A stretch of 18,583 nucleotides of DNA from Methanobacteriota archaeon (lineage in GTDB: Archaea > Thermoplasmatota > Thermoplasmata > RBG-16-68-12): positions 1 through 18,583 of the forward strand of contig VBME01000152.1 of assembly GCA_005878995.1 (NCBI GenBank), given 5' to 3'. This document shows, one piece after another, positions 1-7,260 of this stretch. A model generated the notes under the pieces. That model made no database searches and was not told the DNA's origin. It worked only from the letters and a program-made list of their open reading frames with translations. Positions within the stretch are counted from its first letter, which is position 1. The number at the start of each line of letters is the position of its first letter. The position numbers and the translations under genes are program-made.

Positions 1-1
1 C

Positions 2-349
2 GCGATGTCCATCGCGGGATCGTCGCGGCCCGCGTCCGGGAGCGAACACAAGTTCTCCCACGCACTCGATCGGATCGCGAAGAAGCCCGGGCTGCACGGC
101 GAGCAGTGCGGGGTCGGAACGATCATGATGATGTACCTCCACGGCGGCAACTGGCAAGAGGTGCGGGACGCGCTCCTCGCCATCGGCGCGCCGACGACCG
201 CGCGGGCCCTCGGCGTCACGGACCACGAGGTCGTACAGGCGCTCACCCACGCGCACGAGATCAACAAGGAGCGGTACACAATCCTGGGAGACGAAGGGCT
301 CACGCTCGAAGCCGCGGAACGCCTCGCGAAGATCACGAAGGTCGTCTGA
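2..349 (+). CDS. egsA: sn-glycerol-1-phosphate dehydrogenase, C-terminal part (5' end outside window)
   Basis: The frame is open from the left edge and ends at TGA 347-349, so only the last ~115 codons are present. The family reduces dihydroxyacetone phosphate to sn-glycerol-1-phosphate with NAD(P)H, the step that sets the stereochemistry of archaeal membrane lipids; the enzyme is cytosolic. What is visible is the C-terminal helical half: a [12 protein letters not shown] segment and a [19 protein letters not shown] segment, whose histidines correspond to metal ligands of the family, followed by [11 protein letters not shown] and a closing ERYTILG...[13 protein letters not shown] block. The ATG at position 5 is an internal Met, not the true start. 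It converges with the RIO-like kinase, with 40 nt between the stop codons. The match to the archaeal family is clear; bacterial AraM relatives are less likely given the archaeal neighbours. Confidence 0.9.
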   Translation, partial: AMSIAGSSRPASGSEHKFSHALDRIAKKPGLHGEQCGVGTIMMMYLHGGNWQEVRDALLAIGAPTTARALGVTDHEVVQALTHAHEINKERYTILGDEGLTLEAAERLAKITKVV

Positions 350-389
350 GGACCGAAGGCGAGACCGCGTGTGGTTGCGTCGTCGGACG

Positions 390-1163
390 CTAGTGCAACA
401 CGCCGAACCGGTCGACCGATTCGACGAGTTCGGCGGCGAATGTGGCGATCTCAATCTGCACGCGATAGCGGCGGAAGTAGACTTGAAGCGCCGACAATCC
501 GCGTTCCAGCGCCGCGCGCGCCTCGGTCAGGCGGACCCACGGTGAAGCCCCGGCTCGGTCCACCCGGATCGCCTCCGAGAAGTCGATGAAGACCGGCTGC
601 GCCGCATGGACGAGGATGTTGAACGCGCTCAGATCTCCATGGACCACCCCGGCGCCGATGAGCCGGCGGACACCGTCGAGCACCTGCTGCAGGAATTCGC
701 CCGGGTCGTCGAGGCGGACATCCTGAAGTCGCGGGGCGGGACCTTCCTCGGTCCCGAGGTATTGCATCGAGAAGCGGTTCTCGACCCTGCGCGCGGGCGT
801 CGGCACGCGGACGCCGCCCTTCCAGGCCTGACGCATCATCTCGTACTCGTGGGCGGCCCGCCACCCCATCGAGTCTTGTTTCACGGGCCCCCCGCCCCGA
901 TGGGAGGTCCGGTAGAGGCGGTACGACTTGATGGCGAGCGGCGCGCCGTTGTACCGCGCCAGGTAGACGTCAGCTTCCTTGCCTGCGCTGATCAGGCCCA
1001 CGACTTCCGTCGCAAGACCTGCGGACAGGATCGCCTCGACGACGGACGCGTAGTCCGGTTCTTCGAGGGACAGGTTCCCGGAGTCGATGCGCCACCGGAC
1101 GCTCGAGTCCAGGTAGGGGCGGTTGGGCATCCGTTCGATAGGCTTTGCACGATGGGCGTTCAC
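390..1163 (-). CDS. RIO1-like atypical serine/threonine protein kinase
   Basis: A 257-residue protein with the RIO kinase core. ISAGKEADVYLA (about residues 58-69) is the RIO version of the nucleotide-binding loop. LAIKSYR carries the ATP-binding lysine. GAGVVHGDLSAFNIL holds the catalytic Asp and the metal-binding Asn. VFIDFSEAI holds the second metal-binding Asp. There is no N-terminal winged-helix domain, which argues against RIO2, and the APRLQDV segment fits RIO1. RIO kinases act in maturation of the small ribosomal subunit; that role here is inferred from the family. The long reading frame starts at GTG 1163. An in-frame ATG at 1130 (MPNRPYLDSS) is equally possible, and neither has a convincing Shine-Dalgarno or TATA box. 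It is divergent from the UPF0179 gene. Confidence 0.85.
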   Translation of the reverse strand: MNAHRAKPIERMPNRPYLDSSVRWRIDSGNLSLEEPDYASVVEAILSAGLATEVVGLISAGKEADVYLARYNGAPLAIKSYRLYRTSHRGGGPVKQDSMGWRAAHEYEMMRQAWKGGVRVPTPARRVENRFSMQYLGTEEGPAPRLQDVRLDDPGEFLQQVLDGVRRLIGAGVVHGDLSAFNILVHAAQPVFIDFSEAIRVDRAGASPWVRLTEARAALERGLSALQVYFRRYRVQIEIATFAAELVESVDRFGVLH

Positions 1164-1393
1164 AGGACGAGCGAACGAACGCCGGGAAGGGCTGCGAGCT
1201 CACGCGGCTCCCGGCGCGTTTCGGAAAACGGACGGAGACATCATCGCCGGGAACCTCCTGGTCGTGAGACCGCCCTCGCGATCGTCGACGCCGACTTGAA
1301 CGTATCGATACGCGAATCGAGTTGCGGCGGGAACCGCCGCGGACGGAGACCCTTAAGCCGGGCCCCGCCATAGGTTGGGCCGAGGCCTCCGTC
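1164..1393. other. Divergent intergenic region between RIO-like kinase and UPF0179 gene
   Basis: About 230 nt without a supported gene; frames crossing it look like shadows. It contains a perfect 12-bp palindrome, CGTATCGATACG, at 1301-1312, and a TATA-like CCTTAAGCC at 1351-1359 on the UPF0179 side. No RNA gene is recognisable. Confidence 0.5.
1351..1359 (+). promoter_or_regulatory. TATA-like box for the UPF0179 operon
   Basis: CCTTAAGCC is an AT-rich island in GC-rich sequence, about 39 nt before the chosen GTG at 1394. This would leave a leader of only about 10-15 nt. Confidence 0.45.
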
Positions 1394-1828
1394 GTGGTCC
1401 AGATCACGCTCGTCGGCGAGAGGCAAGCGCGGCCGGGCCACGAATTCATCTACCGCGGGCCCCAACCCGAGTGCGGCCCGTGCAAGGTCCGCGGGGCGTG
1501 TCTGAGTCAGGATCTGGGCCGCCGGTATCGCATCACGCGGGTGCGGGACGTCGCCCATCCGTGCCTCCTGAACGAAGAGCGCGCGCGGGTGGTCGAGGTC
1601 GAGCCGGTGCCGCCCGACTGCAGCCTCTCGGCCCGGGCGGGCGTCGAGGGCGCCGTGTTGGCGTACGAGAAGATCGTGTGCGCGAACGCGGCGTGTCCGA
1701 ACTACCGGCTGTGCCATCCCATCGGCATCGGGCCCGGCACGCGGATCCGGGTCGTCGAGGTCGGCCCGGAGCTCGACTGTCCGCTCGGTTACTCGCTCGT
1801 GTCCGCGAAGGTCGCGTACGGGGACTGA
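1394..1828 (+). CDS. UPF0179 family cysteine-rich protein
   Basis: A 144-residue protein of the archaeal UPF0179 family, whose function is not known. The start is taken as GTG 1394 because the family similarity begins at MVQITLVGE and the resulting length matches the family; the reading frame is open further upstream but that part looks non-coding. The body contains EFIYRGPQPECGPCKVRGACL, GRRYRITRVRDVAHPC, and IVCANAACPNYRLCHP. The nine cysteines fall largely in CxxC-like groups, which suggests bound metal or an iron-sulfur centre; that is inference. The gene is followed after 11 nt by a zinc-finger protein gene on the same strand, so the two are probably co-transcribed. Confidence 0.85.
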   Translation: MVQITLVGERQARPGHEFIYRGPQPECGPCKVRGACLSQDLGRRYRITRVRDVAHPCLLNEERARVVEVEPVPPDCSLSARAGVEGAVLAYEKIVCANAACPNYRLCHPIGIGPGTRIRVVEVGPELDCPLGYSLVSAKVAYGD

Positions 1829-1839
1829 GGCGCAATCCG

Positions 1840-2238
1840 ATGAAAGCGTCCCTACCGAGGCGGATGACATTGCATGCAATCGAGGCCGCGGGCCTCATCC
1901 TGGGATATCGCGTGAAGCGTGAGCCGTTCGACGTCGTCGCGTTCCGGCCCCTCTACAACGGCAAGCGTTTCCACATGCGCCTCGAGACGCACGGGCTCGA
2001 GCGCGTCCCGAAAGGTTCGGAGATCGACCTGCACGTCGACTTCATGCGGGACGTCACGGCGTTCCATGGGTCCGAGGCCGAGTCCGAGGAAATCGCCTTC
2101 GAGATGGCCCAGCTGCTCGGTGCGCTGAAGGCCCAGGATCCAGAGCGCACGCGCCCGCGGGTCCGGTGTCCGGAATGCGGGAAGGAGTTCGGACAGGAAG
2201 CGTACCGGGCCCACCGCAAAGTCGTCCATGGCAAGTAG
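1840..2238 (+). CDS. Hypothetical protein with C-terminal C2H2-like zinc finger
   Basis: A 132-residue protein not recognised as a named family. The start ATG 1840 lies 11 nt after the UPF0179 stop. The first ~105 residues are a mixed alpha/beta region without obvious catalytic motifs (for example AIEAAGLILGYRVKREPFDV). The last ~25 residues, CPECGKEFGQEAYRAHRKVVH, show the Cys-x2-Cys-x11-His-x4-His pattern of a C2H2-like zinc finger, directly before the stop. A nucleic-acid or protein-binding role is plausible from the finger alone. Operonic pairing with the Cys-rich UPF0179 protein suggests a shared process, but nothing in the sequence says which. Confidence 0.75.
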   Translation: MKASLPRRMTLHAIEAAGLILGYRVKREPFDVVAFRPLYNGKRFHMRLETHGLERVPKGSEIDLHVDFMRDVTAFHGSEAESEEIAFEMAQLLGALKAQDPERTRPRVRCPECGKEFGQEAYRAHRKVVHGK

Positions 2239-2366
2239 TCGACTCAATTGGCGCCTGAAGCTGGACCCGGATTTCTCTCGAACGACGCTGTCTCCGGGAA
2301 TTCGCGTTGCTCCGTTGGGTTTAGGTCCATTTGGATTCCCGGAGCTCCGTGGATTGGCGCTTCCGG

Positions 2367-2810
2367 CTACAAAATGTCTTTGCCGTAGACCGTGCGACCT
2401 CCGGTCCGGAAGCCCATGGACTTCCAGAACGCCGCGGCGGTCGCGTTGTTCGGCGTGATCTCGAGGTCGATCCGCTCAACCCGCATTGCTTTGGCCTCGT
2501 CGAGCAGGCGGGCCGCGAGCGCCTTACCGACCCCCTTGCGGCGCATCGTAGGGTCGACAAAGAAGTCATTGACCACGAGAAGACGGCCCATCTCCGCCGA
2601 TGGCGAGTAGACCGCGAGCGCGACCCCCACGACGGCCCGCTTCTCCCGCGCGACAAGCAGGACTCCGCCGACGCGGTTGCGCAGGACCTGTTCGACGGCC
2701 CACGTGATCCGCTCGGGACGCGGCTTCACGCCCTCGGAGGTGTGATAGGCCGCGATCAGCCGTTCGACGTCCAGGCGGTCCGTCGGATTTGCGCGCTCGA
2801 CGAGGACCAT
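2367..2810 (-). CDS. GNAT-family N-acetyltransferase
   Basis: A 147-residue single-domain acetyltransferase of the GNAT fold, which transfers acetyl from acetyl-CoA to an amine. The acetyl-CoA pyrophosphate-binding motif A is VDPTMRRKGVGKALAARLL, an R-R-x-G-x-G type loop at about residues 86-104. It is preceded by the beta-strand motif VVGVALAVYS and followed by the motif B region ITPNNATAAAFWKSMGFRTGG. The substrate cannot be predicted; RimI-like N-terminal acetylation and small-molecule acetylation are both possible. The start ATG 2810 is supported by a CTTATG box 29 nt upstream, in the 56-nt gap after the HIT gene, so the gene probably has its own promoter. Confidence 0.85.
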   Translation of the reverse strand: MVLVERANPTDRLDVERLIAAYHTSEGVKPRPERITWAVEQVLRNRVGGVLLVAREKRAVVGVALAVYSPSAEMGRLLVVNDFFVDPTMRRKGVGKALAARLLDEAKAMRVERIDLEITPNNATAAAFWKSMGFRTGGRTVYGKDIL

Positions 2811-2834
2811 CCGGCGCCGGCACTGCCACGGGAG

Positions 2835-2843
2835 GCATAAGCG
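2835..2843 (-). promoter_or_regulatory. TATA-like box for the GNAT gene
   Basis: CGCTTATGC on the minus strand is centred about 29 nt before ATG 2810, the spacing expected for a leaderless archaeal transcript. Confidence 0.5.
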
Positions 2844-2866
2844 TTTGGTCGAGCGCCCTACGTCGC

Positions 2867-3364
2867 CTAGCGGGAGGCCTTCCGCCGCGGGCGGTCCCGG
2901 ATGGAAGCGTCTCGAATCGCATCGCCAATCTGAAGACGTTCATCACGCGTTCGCGCGAAGGATGTGACGCGTGCATCGATGGGCCCTCCCACAAACGGAT
3001 CGTCGACGAACCGCGGGTACACGTGGACGTGAAGGTGTGGGATTGTATTCCCGTGGATCTCGTAGTTCATCTTGATCGGCGACAGGAGCTCGGTGAGCGC
3101 CTTGCCGACGAGTATCACATCCTCCCAGAGCAGACGAGCCGTCAAGGCGGGCAGCTCGAACGGTTCTACGACGTGGCGTTTCGACACGACCGCGACGTAT
3201 CCCGGGAGCGGAGCGCGCGCCGGGGCCGAGACCCACGAGGCGCGGAGAACGGCGACGACATCCCGCGGACGACCTCTTCGACAGATTGGGCAACCGCTCT
3301 TCTTTCGCCGAATCGCCCACGCCGCCTCGTTCCGCCAAAGCGATCCTCCGGTGCGTTCGCCCAC
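2867..3364 (-). CDS. HIT-family (histidine triad) nucleotide-binding protein
   Basis: A 165-residue histidine-triad protein; family members hydrolyse or transfer nucleotide phosphoramidates and related nucleotidyl conjugates. The triad is HLHVHVYPR (H-x-H-x-H followed by hydrophobic residues). The upstream segment PGYVAVVSKRHVVEPFELPAL is the usual strand-helix segment of the fold. An N-terminal CPIC pair suggests a structural zinc site, common in this family. The frame is open further upstream but overlaps the moeA coding end, so GTG 3364 is preferred; it begins 10 nt after the moeA stop, which implies co-transcription with moaB and moeA. A specific link to the cofactor pathway is not established. 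The Arg/Lys-rich C-terminal tail looks disordered. Confidence 0.82.
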   Translation of the reverse strand: MGERTGGSLWRNEAAWAIRRKKSGCPICRRGRPRDVVAVLRASWVSAPARAPLPGYVAVVSKRHVVEPFELPALTARLLWEDVILVGKALTELLSPIKMNYEIHGNTIPHLHVHVYPRFVDDPFVGGPIDARVTSFARTRDERLQIGDAIRDASIRDRPRRKASR

Positions 3365-3374
3365 CGGAATCCCC

Positions 3375-4580
3375 CTAGAACAGGACGACCCGGACGACTT
3401 CGCCCTTCTCCACCAGGTCGACGTTCGCGGGGATTTCGATGTATCCGTCCGCGTGGGCCATCGATGTGATTGCGCTACTTTCCTTGAACGCCGGCACGGC
3501 CTCGCCATCGACGATCCGGACCGTGTGGAACTTGACGCGGCCGATCGTCGAGACCACGCGCTCAGCGAGCGGCACTTCGACCACCTTCTCCTGCCGGGTT
3601 GGCAGCCGCGCCATGCGGCGGAGCATCGGCGCGAGGATGACGTAGCCGTTGCTCAGGCAAGACGTCGGATTGCCGGGCATCCCGAGGACCGCCTTTCCGT
3701 CCACACGTCCGAGGATCGTCGGCTTGCCGGGCTTTACGGCAATCCCGTGGAAGAGCACGTCGCCCATCGACCCGACGACGTCGATAAGTAGGTCCTTCTC
3801 ACCCACGGAGGAACCCCCGGAGACGACGAGGAGGTCGTGGACGATCGCCTTCCTCACCGCGGCCCGGAGGGCCTCGAGGCGATCCGATACGCGACCGAAC
3901 AGAATCGGCTCGCCGCCATTTTCGAGGACGACGCTCGCAATCGTGTTCGAATTGATGTCGTACACCTGGCCCGCGCGGATTGGTTTCCCGGGCGGGACAA
4001 CCTCGTCGCCGGAGACCAGAATCGAAACACGCGGCTTTGCGTACACGTGCGCCCGCGCGAGACCGATGGCGGCAAGGGCGCCGACTTTCGCGGGGGTCAG
4101 CATTTCGCCCTCGCGGACCACCGTGGAACCGCGTTCGATGTCCTCGCCGCGGCGGGAGACGTTCTCTCCCGGGCGGACGGCTGCGCGCACGCTCACGAGA
4201 TCGCGCTCGCGGTCCGTATCTTCGACCTTGACGACCGCATCCGCGCCGCGCGGGAGCGTCGAGCCGGTCGCGACCTCCGTGCACCGACCCGGCGTCACGC
4301 GCTTCCGCGGCACGCCATCCGCGTACAGGGTTTCGTTCCACCGAAGGGCGACAGGCTCGGATTTGCGCGCGTGGGACGTGTCGCGGGCGAGGACCGCATA
4401 CCCATCCATCGCCGCCCGGTCCGCGAGCGGCACGTCAATCGTCGAGCGCACATCCTCCGCACAAACGCGGCCCAGCGCTCCCAGGATCGGGACGGTCTCC
4501 CCTCGCTCAATGGGACGAACCACGTCCATCGCCATGCGCATTGCCTCGTCCAGTGAGATCAACGCCTTCAGAGGCCGCAT
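3375..4580 (-). CDS. moeA: Molybdopterin molybdenumtransferase MoeA
   Basis: A 401-residue enzyme of molybdenum cofactor synthesis. MoeA inserts molybdate (or tungstate) into adenylylated molybdopterin with release of AMP. Visible motifs in order are AAMDGYAV near the N terminus, ATGSTLPRGADAVVKVEDT, VSILVSGDEVVPPG, the MoCF-domain loop VVSGGSSVGEKD, GIAVKPGKPTILG, and GMPGNPTSCL; a short beta-barrel C-terminal domain ends in EVVRVVLF. The start ATG 4580 (MRPLKALISLDEA) matches the family's N terminus; about 113 extra open codons upstream overlap moaB and are rejected. It lies 44 nt after moaB and 10 nt before the HIT gene, in one operon. Whether the metal is Mo or W cannot be read from the sequence. 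Confidence 0.93.
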   Translation of the reverse strand: MRPLKALISLDEAMRMAMDVVRPIERGETVPILGALGRVCAEDVRSTIDVPLADRAAMDGYAVLARDTSHARKSEPVALRWNETLYADGVPRKRVTPGRCTEVATGSTLPRGADAVVKVEDTDRERDLVSVRAAVRPGENVSRRGEDIERGSTVVREGEMLTPAKVGALAAIGLARAHVYAKPRVSILVSGDEVVPPGKPIRAGQVYDINSNTIASVVLENGGEPILFGRVSDRLEALRAAVRKAIVHDLLVVSGGSSVGEKDLLIDVVGSMGDVLFHGIAVKPGKPTILGRVDGKAVLGMPGNPTSCLSNGYVILAPMLRRMARLPTRQEKVVEVPLAERVVSTIGRVKFHTVRIVDGEAVPAFKESSAITSMAHADGYIEIPANVDLVEKGEVVRVVLF

Positions 4581-4624
4581 CCCTCGCGCGGCATGCGCGC
4601 GGTCCTTGGAATCGGCGCGTCTTT

Positions 4625-5125
4625 TCAATGCCCCATCACCCCGACCGCGTGTCCGAGCTCCGGCAAGATCAGCTTCTCGACCGCGAGTCGGCAGGCGTCC
4701 GGCGATCCGGGAAGGCAGAACACGAGACGCCGATGGTACACGCCCGCGACCGCACCGGAGAGCATCGCCGCGCTTCCGATCGCGTCGTACGACAAGGAAC
4801 GGAAGATCTCTCCGAATCCGGGAACCGTCCGCTCGAACGCGGGCAGGAGGGTCGGGATCGTGACGTCGCGTTTCGCGAGGCCTGTGCCACCGTTCGTCAC
4901 GATTGCCTCGCACGTCCACGAGGCCTGCTCGACGGCGTCGAGGATCGGTTTCGCCTCGTCCTTGACGACGACGTAGAAGAGGACGGAGTGCCCAGCGCGA
5001 AGGAGCAGGTCCCGCACCAATTTCCCGGACTCATCCGTCTCCGAGGTCCGGCTGTCGGAGATCGTAATGACGCCGCACTTCACCGAGGCCGGCGCATGTT
5101 CCTTGTGCTTCTGCGGGACCGACAT
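4625..5125 (-). CDS. moaB: Molybdopterin adenylyltransferase, MoaB/MogA family
   Basis: A 166-residue single MoCF-domain protein. In archaea MoaB-type proteins take the MogA role, adenylylating molybdopterin before MoeA inserts the metal. Motifs include CGVITISDSRT at the first strand, AIVTNGGTGLAKRDVT (the TGGTG substrate loop with the following Arg-Asp), SYDAIGSAAMLSGAVAG, and LVFCLPGSPDA. The start ATG 5125 is preferred over an open-frame TTG/ATG further up (5152) because the likely TATA box sits at 5158-5167 and would leave no room for the longer form. It is the first gene of the moaB-moeA-HIT operon, and an inverted repeat shared with the moaD/E operon lies 54-73 nt upstream. Confidence 0.9.
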   Translation of the reverse strand: MSVPQKHKEHAPASVKCGVITISDSRTSETDESGKLVRDLLLRAGHSVLFYVVVKDEAKPILDAVEQASWTCEAIVTNGGTGLAKRDVTIPTLLPAFERTVPGFGEIFRSLSYDAIGSAAMLSGAVAGVYHRRLVFCLPGSPDACRLAVEKLILPELGHAVGVMGH

Positions 5126-5157
5126 GGGCGAACAAGTCGTAGGAAGACCCACCTGGG

Positions 5158-5167
5158 TCTAAAGGTT
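5158..5167 (-). promoter_or_regulatory. TATA-like box for the moaB-moeA-HIT operon
   Basis: AACCTTTAGA on the minus strand is centred about 37 nt before ATG 5125, giving a predicted leader of roughly 10 nt. Its AACCTT resembles one arm of the palindrome just upstream. Confidence 0.45.
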
Positions 5168-5178
5168 CGCTTCGTAAA

Positions 5179-5198
5179 TCAACCTTAAACAAGGTTAA
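5179..5198. promoter_or_regulatory. Palindromic putative operator, copy 1 (upstream of moaB)
   Basis: TCAACCTTA-AAC-AAGGTTAA contains perfect inverted arms AACCTT/AAGGTT around a 4-nt spacer. It is identical at 17 of 20 positions to the element at 10253-10272; only the central three bases differ. It lies just upstream of the presumed moaB TATA box, a position suited to an activator or an upstream-bound repressor. Confidence 0.6.
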
Positions 5199-5242
5199 CT
5201 TTTCATGCTTCGGAGAATCTCGTCCGATGGCCTCTGTTTGGC

Positions 5243-6868
5243 TCACGCGGCCAAGTGCAAGAACGCCGCCACCCGGTCCGCCACCGCGGGGTCGTCGAGT
5301 GACGCGGCGAATGCGGGTAACGAATCGAACGGTCGTGCGCGAATGATCCTTGCGGCCCGCTTCGCTCCGATGCCGGGGAGCGCTGAGATGGCGGCCATCG
5401 GCGCGCGGTTCACATCGAGAGGATACTCGATCGCCGTCAGAGAACGTTGGCCATGGCTGACCACGCGAACGTCGACGAATTGGTTGGCGGTCGCATCGTA
5501 CGGGAGGCCGACGAGGATTGGGTAGGTGCCGATCTGTCGACCGAACGTCACATGACCTTCGTGGAGCTCGAGGAATACGTCGCGGAGGACCGTGCCCTCG
5601 GGAATCACGCGGCGCAACATCTCGTGGTCGATCAACGTGCGCACCGCTTCCTTGAACCTCCGGAACTCGTGATACAGCCCCGTTGGCTCGAACTCGCGGC
5701 GCACGGGTCGGACCTGGCGAATGTTGATTCGGCGAATCCAGAGGTCTTCGGCCAGGAGTTGTTTGAGGAACGCGAGGTCGAGGCCGAACGTGTGCTTCGT
5801 CTCGCCATCGAGGCCCGCGACGAAGTTCAGGCCCGGCAGGAGCCGCGGCATCCCGTTCTCGCCGCGCTCGCGGCCCACCGCGTTCACCATGCGGATCGCC
5901 TCGAGGCATCCGTCCGCATCGATGTTCAGGTTGTTCGCCTCGGTGACGCGGGGATCCGCGGACTCGAGGCCGAACGAAAGGATCGTGCCGGGGGTGGCAA
6001 AACGAACGAGGTCCCGCATCGCCCCCATCGCTTCGTCGGGATGCGCGATCATCATGGCCGGATCGCCGTTATCCGTGTGCAGGACTTTCAGGTTCGGAGC
6101 CGCCGCGCGAATCCCGGAAAGCAACTCGCGAATTGCCGAGAGGTTGATACCCGGCGTCGGCGAGGAGCCGAGGCCGATCGCCTGGTAGCTGAAAAAGTCC
6201 GCTTGGCCTCCGAGGCGGAAATTCACCGCCCCGAGGGCCGCGAGGCGCCGCACCTCCTCGAGGATCCCTGCCACCTCCCGGAATTTCGGCTTGCCGTACA
6301 TCGGCTCGATACAGAACGAGCAGCCTTTGTTGATGTACCGCACGCACCCTTTCGACGTGTCGAGCTCGACCGTGAGCGGCTCCGGGAAATCGGGATGGGC
6401 ACGGATCACATCGGCACCGAGCACGGCCCACCGGTCCCACTCCTCGATCGTGCGGTCCCGGTTCGTCCAGTCGCCCGCGACCAGGTGGTCGTACACGGCC
6501 GTGTCGATGTCCCGTAGCGCGACCCAGTCGAACGGCTCGACGAGGGATTCGTCGTAGTATCGGAAGCGAGCGAGCGGACCGCCGAAGACCCGCGGTCCTT
6601 CGAACCCGCTCGCGTGGTGGATGATCTCCTTTTCGCTGATTGGCAGACTGCGGAGATACTTGCCCGGGACGATGGGGCCCGAGAGGAGGACGAGCAGGTC
6701 GCCGTTCAGCGGATGGCCGGCGCGGGCCTGATCGACCGTGACGTACTCCCACTCGTGGCCCGCGTCGCGGACCGCGCCCGCGACGTACCGCGGGTACGGC
6801 GAGATGTACGGTGGCACGCCGAAGTTCGATGGCTCATCCACGTAGCCGTCGAGGATCACGACCTTCAT
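5243..6868 (-). CDS. COG1031-type radical SAM protein with C-terminal helix-hairpin-helix
   Basis: A 541-residue protein. The N-terminal ~150 residues (MKVVILDGYVDEPSNFGVPPYISPYPRYVAG...) resemble the Rossmann-like domain that precedes many radical SAM cores. The cluster-binding cysteines are in GCVRYINKGCSFCIEP, a C-x7-C-x2-C arrangement rather than the canonical C-x3-C-x2-C. Further core segments include FRLGGQADFFSY and a conserved TPGTILSFGLESADPRV. The C terminus has a helix-hairpin-helix, ISALPGIGAKRAARIIRARPF, a DNA-binding or protein-binding element. This domain order matches the uncharacterised archaeal COG1031 group; the reaction is unknown. ATG 6868 is chosen over an upstream open extension because a TTTTATC box lies 30 nt before it. 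It is not MoaA despite lying in a Moco cluster. Confidence 0.85.
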   Translation of the reverse strand: MKVVILDGYVDEPSNFGVPPYISPYPRYVAGAVRDAGHEWEYVTVDQARAGHPLNGDLLVLLSGPIVPGKYLRSLPISEKEIIHHASGFEGPRVFGGPLARFRYYDESLVEPFDWVALRDIDTAVYDHLVAGDWTNRDRTIEEWDRWAVLGADVIRAHPDFPEPLTVELDTSKGCVRYINKGCSFCIEPMYGKPKFREVAGILEEVRRLAALGAVNFRLGGQADFFSYQAIGLGSSPTPGINLSAIRELLSGIRAAAPNLKVLHTDNGDPAMMIAHPDEAMGAMRDLVRFATPGTILSFGLESADPRVTEANNLNIDADGCLEAIRMVNAVGRERGENGMPRLLPGLNFVAGLDGETKHTFGLDLAFLKQLLAEDLWIRRINIRQVRPVRREFEPTGLYHEFRRFKEAVRTLIDHEMLRRVIPEGTVLRDVFLELHEGHVTFGRQIGTYPILVGLPYDATANQFVDVRVVSHGQRSLTAIEYPLDVNRAPMAAISALPGIGAKRAARIIRARPFDSLPAFAASLDDPAVADRVAAFLHLAA

Positions 6869-6893
6869 GGGCCGGAATCCATGCCGCGGCGGC

Positions 6894-6903
6894 GATAAAA
6901 GGG
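6894..6903 (-). promoter_or_regulatory. TATA-like box for the radical SAM gene
   Basis: CCCTTTTATC on the minus strand lies about 30 nt before ATG 6868, standard leaderless geometry, and decides the start choice. Confidence 0.6.
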
Positions 6904-6943
6904 CTTCGCCCGCGGACGCCGTCGATTCGCAACTCACTCGGGC

Positions 6944-7198
6944 TTAGGCCTTGCTTCCCCAGCGGCCGATGACGATGATCAGGACGATCATGAAGATCGT
7001 GAGGACCAGCGCGACGACGATTCCGGTTACCAGCCCCAGGGGGTCTTTCGGAGCGGTCATGGGAGCTCCCGTCAGCGCTAGGCCGCCGAGGACCACGTTG
7101 CTCCACACGAGCGCAATCACAAACCCGAAGGCCGATCCGAGCGACGTCGAGATCGTCTTCCGCACTTCCGACATCGAGAGCTTTCGTTCGTCCGCCAT
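6944..7198 (-). CDS. Small two-helix membrane protein, DUF5654-like
   Basis: An 84-residue protein with a short charged N terminus (MADERKLSMSEVRKTISTS) and two hydrophobic segments: SAFGFVIALVWSNVVLGGLAL, and LVTGIVVALVLTIFMIVLIIVIG, followed by a basic end (RWGSKA). The pattern of an amphipathic start, a Trp in the first helix, and a short loop resembles the archaeal DUF5654 family, whose function is unknown. The start ATG 7198 is preferred to an upstream TTG. An ACTTAGAAA box at about 7229-7239 lies ~35 nt upstream. It follows moaC on the same strand after a 62-nt gap, and 75 nt separate its stop from the radical SAM start. Confidence 0.75.
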   Translation of the reverse strand: MADERKLSMSEVRKTISTSLGSAFGFVIALVWSNVVLGGLALTGAPMTAPKDPLGLVTGIVVALVLTIFMIVLIIVIGRWGSKA

Positions 7199-7260
7199 AT
7201 CCAACCCTGACGCCGGATGGGTGCGAGATTTCTAAGTCCTTCGCTCGCGAGAAAAACGCG

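Noticed and set aside
4581..4919. N-terminal extension of MoeA
   Set aside because: The open frame overlaps moaB, is Arg-rich and motif-free, and the MoeA family N terminus aligns to ATG 4580.
5243..6868. MoaA (GTP 3',8-cyclase) for the radical SAM gene in the Moco cluster
   Set aside because: Length, cysteine spacing, absence of a second C-terminal cluster motif and of the terminal Gly-Gly, and presence of a helix-hairpin-helix all disagree with MoaA.
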